Positions 47,354 to 51,119 of a DNA stretch of 51,119 nucleotides are shown here, in pieces. The notes beneath the pieces are model-generated. The model saw nothing but the letters and a program-made list of their open reading frames with translations. It was not told the origin of the DNA and searched no databases. Origin of the DNA: Streptomyces sp. NK15101 (lineage in GTDB: Bacteria; Actinomycetota; Actinomycetes; Streptomycetales; Streptomycetaceae). How positions within the stretch are numbered: position 1 is the stretch's first letter; each line of letters opens with the position of its first letter. A program made the position numbers and the translations under genes. The stretch lies in NCBI RefSeq assembly GCF_020400725.1, contig NZ_JAINVG010000055.1:1-51119 (forward strand). The letters are read 5' to 3'.

Positions 47354-48546
47354 GCGCGGCCGACCGTCTGGAGGAGGCCCGCGAGCTGCTCGCGGGCCAC
47401 CCCGTCGTCGACGGCCACAACGACCTCCCGTGGGCGCTGCGCGAGCACGTGCGCTACGACCTGGACCGGATGGACATCGGCGCGGACCAGACCGGCGCGC
47501 TCCACACCGACCTCGCCCGGCTGCGGGCCGGCGGCGTCGGCGCCCAGTTCTGGTCGGTGTACGTGCCGTGCCGGCTGGCCGGCGACGACGCGGTCAGCGC
47601 CACCCTGGAGCAGATCGACGTGGTCGACCAGCTCCTCGACCGGTACGCCGCCGACCTCGCCCCCGCCCTCACGGCGGACGACATGGAGGCGGCCCGGACG
47701 CAGGGCCGCATCGCCTCGCTCAAGGGCGCCGAGGGCGGCCACTCGATCAACAACTCCCTCGCCACCCTGCGCGCGCTGCACGCCCTCGGCGTGCGCTACA
47801 TGACGCTCACGCACAACGACAACAACGACTGGGCGGACTCGGCGACCGACGAGCCCGGCGTCGGCGGGCTCTCCGCCTTCGGACGGCAGGTCGTCCGCGA
47901 GATGAACCGCTCCGGCATGCTCGTCGACCTCTCGCACGTCGCCGCGACGACGATGCGGGACGCGCTCGACGCCACGGCGGCGCCGGTGATCTTCTCGCAC
48001 TCCTCGTCCCGCGCGGTCTGCGACCACCCGCGGAACATCCCGGACGACGTCCTGGAGCGGCTGCCCGCCAACGGCGGCGTCGCGATGGCCACCTTCGTGC
48101 CCAAGTTCATCCTCCCCGCGGCCGTCGAGTGGACCGCGCGGGCGGACGACAACCTCCGGGCGCACGGCTTCGACCACCTCGACACCACCCCCGAGGCGAT
48201 GAGGCTGCACCGCGCCTTCGAGGAGGCGAACCCCCGCCCGATCGCCACCGCCGCCACGGTCGCCGACCACCTCGATCACATGCGCGAGGCCGCCGGCATC
48301 GACCACATCGGCATCGGCGGCGACTACGACGGCACGGCCTTCACCCCGGCCGGCCTCGACGACGTCGCCGGCTACCCGAACCTGATCGCGGAGCTCCTGC
48401 ACCGCGGCTGGTCCCGCCCGGACCTGGCCAAGCTGACCTGGTCCAACGCGGTCCGCGCCCTCCGGGACGCGGAAGCGGTCTCCCGCGACCTGAAGGGCCG
48501 CACGGCCCCGTCGAACGCCACCATCGAGGCGCTCGACACCCCGTAG
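47350..48546 (+). CDS. M19-family (renal-type) dipeptidase
   Basis: This 398-residue binuclear zinc peptidase cleaves dipeptides, possibly D-amino-acid-containing ones. All five metal ligands are present: H23 and D25 (DGHNDLP), E128 (KGAEGG), H196 (DLSHV) and H217 (SHSSS), plus the catalytic aspartate D325 (GGDYDG). No signal peptide is evident, so it is probably cytoplasmic. Its GTG overlaps the purE stop. Coupling of a dipeptidase to purEK is frequent in Streptomyces but its reason is not known. Confidence 0.95.
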   Translation: MSAADRLEEARELLAGHPVVDGHNDLPWALREHVRYDLDRMDIGADQTGALHTDLARLRAGGVGAQFWSVYVPCRLAGDDAVSATLEQIDVVDQLLDRYAADLAPALTADDMEAARTQGRIASLKGAEGGHSINNSLATLRALHALGVRYMTLTHNDNNDWADSATDEPGVGGLSAFGRQVVREMNRSGMLVDLSHVAATTMRDALDATAAPVIFSHSSSRAVCDHPRNIPDDVLERLPANGGVAMATFVPKFILPAAVEWTARADDNLRAHGFDHLDTTPEAMRLHRAFEEANPRPIATAATVADHLDHMREAAGIDHIGIGGDYDGTAFTPAGLDDVAGYPNLIAELLHRGWSRPDLAKLTWSNAVRALRDAEAVSRDLKGRTAPSNATIEALDTP

Positions 48547-48610
48547 CCGGTGCTCACCCGGACGGTCCAGCCCACCGCGCCCCCCGGAGGGGACGGTGGC
48601 ACGGTGGACG

Positions 48611-48642
48611 GTACTGCCCCGCCGCTCTCGGCGGGGCGGTAC
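48611..48642. terminator. Hairpin between the two dipeptidase-family genes
   Basis: A 14-bp stem with one G-T pair joins GTACTGCCCCGCCG (48611-48624) to 48629-48642, loop CTCT. It lies 26 bases before the next start codon, so it may attenuate transcription between the paralogues. Confidence 0.7.
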
Positions 48643-48668
48643 TGCATCGCCGAGTCCGGAGTCGCACC

Positions 48669-49586
48669 ATGGCGGAACTGCTAGACGACCATCCCACCCT
48701 CTCCACCGTCCCTGCTGCCGGCGTGCCCGCGCCACCGGACCCACCGCCGCTCGACGAGACGGCCCGCGCCCGCGCCATCCTGGCCGCCCAGCCCGTCACC
48801 GAGGGGCACACCGAACTCCCCGAGTCCCTCGACCCCGAGGACCTGCCGCCCGTCCGCGCCCGAGAGGCCGGGGCCCAGCTCTGGTCCCTGCATGTCGAGG
48901 CGGACGAGGGCGTCATCGGGACCCTGCGGCGGATCGACTCCGTCCGCGCCCTCGTCGCCGACTGCCCCGAGGACCTGCGCCTCGCGCACAGCTCCTCCGA
49001 GCTGGCCGACGCCCGCAACTGCGGCCGCGTCGCCGCCCTGCTCGGCCCGGTCGGCTGGACGGCGCTCGGCGGCTCGGCCGCCACCCTGCGGGCCTACCAC
49101 GCCCTGGGCGTGCGGGCCGTGAACCTCACCTGCTTCGACCGCTTCGCCCGCGACGCCGTACGGGAGATGAACCGCATCGGCCTGGCCGTGGACCTCTCCG
49201 GCGCCGACCCGGACACGGTCCGCAGCGCCCTCGCGGTCACCCGCGCCCCGGCCCTGCTGACCAGGGCGGCCCCGGAGGCCCTGCCGGACGACGTCCTGCG
49301 CCTCCTCGGCGGGAACGGCGCCGTCCTCATGGTCCCCGTCGCCGAGGACCCGGAGGCCGCTGCCGACGCCCTCGACCGGGTACGGGCGGAGGCGGGCCCG
49401 CAGTGCGTCGGCGTCTCCCACACCACCGCCCCGGCCGTCGGCTACGTGCCCCTCTTCGCCGAGCTGCTCCGCCGGGGCTGGAGCGCCCAGGAGCTGGTCG
49501 GCCTCGCCCACGCCAACGCCACCCGGGCGCTGCGGCAGACGGAGTTCCTGTCCCGGACGAACCGGATCCGGCCGGCCGCGGCCTGA
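48669..49586 (+). CDS. Degenerate M19 dipeptidase paralogue lacking metal ligands
   Basis: This 305-residue protein is homologous to the preceding dipeptidase (EGHTELPESL, GAQLWSLHVEADE, LRAYHALGVRAVNLT, VREMNRIGLAVDLSGAD, YVPLFAELLRRGWSAQELVGLAHANATRALR). It is ~90 residues shorter and almost all active-site residues are changed. The HxD pair is HTE (H47, E49), the bridging Glu is lost (LGPVGW), the two His ligands are replaced (DLSGAD, LLTRAA) and the catalytic Asp segment GGDYDG is VSHTTAP. It is therefore unlikely to bind two zinc ions. The frame is intact, so it is not a recent pseudogene; a regulatory or partner role is possible. Confidence 0.9.
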   Translation: MAELLDDHPTLSTVPAAGVPAPPDPPPLDETARARAILAAQPVTEGHTELPESLDPEDLPPVRAREAGAQLWSLHVEADEGVIGTLRRIDSVRALVADCPEDLRLAHSSSELADARNCGRVAALLGPVGWTALGGSAATLRAYHALGVRAVNLTCFDRFARDAVREMNRIGLAVDLSGADPDTVRSALAVTRAPALLTRAAPEALPDDVLRLLGGNGAVLMVPVAEDPEAAADALDRVRAEAGPQCVGVSHTTAPAVGYVPLFAELLRRGWSAQELVGLAHANATRALRQTEFLSRTNRIRPAAA

Positions 49587-49596
49587 GCCGTACGCG

Positions 49597-49629
49597 AGAG
49601 GGGCGCACCGCCCGGCGGTGCGCCCCTCT
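49597..49629. terminator. Terminator between convergent genes
   Basis: A 16-bp perfect inverted repeat (AGAGGGGCGCACCGCC, 49597-49612, with 49614-49629) is followed by TTCGTGT. It serves both the purEK-dipeptidase unit and the leftward UDP-glucose dehydrogenase gene. Confidence 0.92.
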
Positions 49630-49643
49630 TCGTGTCCCGTACG

Positions 49644-50975
49644 TCAGGCGGTCGGACGGCCCATCGCCCGGTACGTCCAGCCGGCCGCCCGCCACCGCTC
49701 CCCGTCGAGGGCGTTGCGGCCGTCGAGGATCACCCGCGCCGAGGCGACCCCGGCCAGCTCCGCCGGGTCGAGCTCGCGGAACTCGCGCCACTCGGTCAGG
49801 TGCAGCACCACGTCCGCCCCGCGCACCGCCTCCAGGGCGGAGGAGGCGTATCCGAGGGTCGGGAAGACGCGGCGGGCGTTCTCCATGCCCTTCGGGTCGT
49901 AGACGGTCACCTGGCCGCCCTGGAGGTGTATCTGGCCGGCCACGTTCAGCGCGGGGGAGTCGCGGACGTCGTCCGAGTCCGGCTTGAAGGTGGCGCCGAG
50001 CACGGCGACCCGGCGGCCCAGGAAGGTGGACCCGCCGAGGGCCTCGCGGGCCATCTCCACCATCTGGCCGCGCCGCCGCATGTTGATCGAGTCGATCTCG
50101 CGGAGGAAGGTCAGGGCCTGGTCGGCGCCCAGCTCGCCCGCGCGGGCCATGAAGGCCCGGATGTCCTTCGGGAGGCAGCCGCCGCCGAAGCCGATCCCGG
50201 CGCGCAGGAACTTGGCGCCGATCCGGTCGTCGTGGCCGATGGCCTCAGCGAGCTTGGCGACGTCGCCGCCGGCGGCCTCGCAGACCTCCGCCATCGCGTT
50301 GATGAAGGAGATCTTCGTCGCGAGGAAGGAGTTGGCGGCCGTCTTCACGAGTTCGGCCGTCGGGAAGTCGGTCACCACGAACGGCGAGCCCCCGCCGACG
50401 GGGACCGCGTACACCTCGCGGAGCGTCTTCTCGGCCCGCTCGTCGGAGCCGCGCACGCCGACCACGATCCGGTCCGGGTGCAGGGTGTCCTGGACGGCGA
50501 AGCCCTCCCGCAGGAACTCGGGGTTCCAGGCGAGGTCGACGCCCTCCGGGAGGAGCGCCGCGAGCCGCTCGGCCGAGCCGACCGGCACGGTCGACTTGCC
50601 GACGACCAGGGCCCCGTCGCGCACCACCCCGGCGAGGGAGGCGAAGGCGGCGTCCACGTAGCTCATGTCGCAGGCGTACTCGCCGTGCTTCTGCGGGGTG
50701 TTCACGCAGACGAAGTGCACGTCGCCGAAGGCGCCGACCTCCTCCCAGGAGGTGGTGAAGCGCAACCGGCCGCTCGACCCCTCGATGCCGGCCACGTGCT
50801 TCGCGAGCAGCTCCTCCAGGCCCGGCTCGTACATGGGCACGCGCCCGGCGGACAGCATCTCGATCTTCTCGGGGACGACGTCCAGGCCGAGCACCTCGAA
50901 GCCCAGCTCCGCCATGGCCGCGGCGTGGGTGGCGCCGAGGTAGCCGGTGCCGATCACGGTGATCTTGAGGGCCAT
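49644..50975 (-). CDS. UDP-glucose/UDP-sugar 6-dehydrogenase
   Basis: This 443-residue NAD-dependent four-electron dehydrogenase oxidises UDP-glucose to UDP-glucuronate or acts on a related UDP-sugar. The N-terminal Rossmann motif is ITVIGTGYLGATHAAAMAELGF. NPEFLREGFAVQD follows, then TAELVKTAANSFLATKISFINAMAE with the catalytic-domain Lys/Asn, and GIGFGGGCLPKDIRAF with the catalytic Cys. The C-terminal UDP-binding domain contains LGATFKPDSDDVRDSP and DGRNAL. ATG 50975 fits the conserved start. UDP-glucuronate feeds cell-surface polysaccharide synthesis, in line with the GtrA-like gene a few kilobases away. Confidence 0.95.
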   Translation of the reverse strand: MALKITVIGTGYLGATHAAAMAELGFEVLGLDVVPEKIEMLSAGRVPMYEPGLEELLAKHVAGIEGSSGRLRFTTSWEEVGAFGDVHFVCVNTPQKHGEYACDMSYVDAAFASLAGVVRDGALVVGKSTVPVGSAERLAALLPEGVDLAWNPEFLREGFAVQDTLHPDRIVVGVRGSDERAEKTLREVYAVPVGGGSPFVVTDFPTAELVKTAANSFLATKISFINAMAEVCEAAGGDVAKLAEAIGHDDRIGAKFLRAGIGFGGGCLPKDIRAFMARAGELGADQALTFLREIDSINMRRRGQMVEMAREALGGSTFLGRRVAVLGATFKPDSDDVRDSPALNVAGQIHLQGGQVTVYDPKGMENARRVFPTLGYASSALEAVRGADVVLHLTEWREFRELDPAELAGVASARVILDGRNALDGERWRAAGWTYRAMGRPTA

Positions 50976-51095
50976 GCGGGACTCCAGGGAACGTCGGGCG
51001 GAATGCCTGCCCGAGCATAGTCGGGCCCTGGTCCGGGACCCGGTCACGCCCTACCATTTGGGTTACTTAACGGTAGTTAGCAAGCGTGGGAGTGA

Positions 51096-51119
51096 ATGAG
51101 CGTGGCGGGTTCGACTGAT
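51096..51119 (+). CDS. N-terminus of a probable acyl-CoA dehydrogenase (3' truncated)
   Basis: Only eight codons are present, reading MSVAGSTD, after GGGAG (51088-51092) at a slightly short distance. In Streptomyces an acyl-CoA dehydrogenase starting AGSTDFDLYRPSEEHD commonly lies beside this UDP-glucose dehydrogenase, so that is the likely identity. The inverted repeat TAAC-GGTA-GTTA (51068-51079) just upstream could be an operator. Confidence 0.5.

Noticed and set aside
49644..50975. A polysaccharide biosynthesis cluster around the UDP-glucose dehydrogenase
   Set aside because: No glycosyltransferase, flippase or polymerase genes adjoin it; the GtrA-like gene is 4 kb away behind purine genes.

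Overview
The window is actinobacterial, almost certainly Streptomyces. It is very GC-rich with extreme third-position bias, has many GTG/TTG and leaderless starts, and the gene order eno-divIC-DUF501-ppx-ndh matches Streptomyces chromosomes. It also carries bldA, the tRNA-Leu(UAA) gene that reads the rare UUA codon. No prophage, insertion sequence, CRISPR array or rRNA is visible; this is chromosomal core with a few lineage-specific islands.

Layout. 1-1,720: the end of a secreted LysM protein, then rpfA, a muralytic Rpf-LysM enzyme behind a ydaO-type (c-di-AMP) riboswitch. 1,937-7,059: enolase, the divisome protein DivIC/FtsB, DUF501, a Ppx/GppA phosphatase and a type II NADH dehydrogenase with a Rex-like operator. 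7,242-12,413: a cyclopropane-synthase-like methyltransferase, a MacB/FtsX-type ABC exporter and bldA. 12,425-20,431: a hydrolase-like protein with an altered nucleophile position, a YccA-like membrane protein, a TetR/alpha-beta hydrolase pair sharing two palindromic operators, small conserved proteins, a thiolase followed by a perfect 100-bp tandem repeat, and an SGNH hydrolase. 20,536-25,632: cystathionine beta-synthase, an RpiR-type regulator and a four-gene roadblock/LC7 operon in which one gene carries an in-frame TTA codon.

25,900-32,823: a PLP decarboxylase divergent from a histidine-utilisation cluster (hutU, an M20 amidohydrolase, hutF, hutI). 32,847-34,539: a LysE exporter, a small conserved protein and a phosphotransferase-like protein. 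34,676-36,657: the SigI/ArsI/PrsI partner-switching module. 36,768-40,949: a tightly coupled four-gene operon for cell-surface proteins, two of them with sortase-type C-termini. 41,013-45,499: a POT peptide transporter, a two-component system and a GtrA-like protein. 45,697-49,586: purK-purE coupled to an M19 dipeptidase and a paralogue that has lost its metal ligands. 49,644-51,119: UDP-glucose dehydrogenase and the first codons of a probable acyl-CoA dehydrogenase.

Together the genes link housekeeping metabolism (glycolysis, respiration, purine and histidine metabolism) with developmental control (bldA, the c-di-AMP-controlled Rpf, an alternative sigma factor, roadblock proteins) and cell-envelope functions. 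The least understood parts are the roadblock operon with its TTA codon, the surface-protein operon, the metal-free dipeptidase paralogue, and the repeats that copy gene 3' ends.
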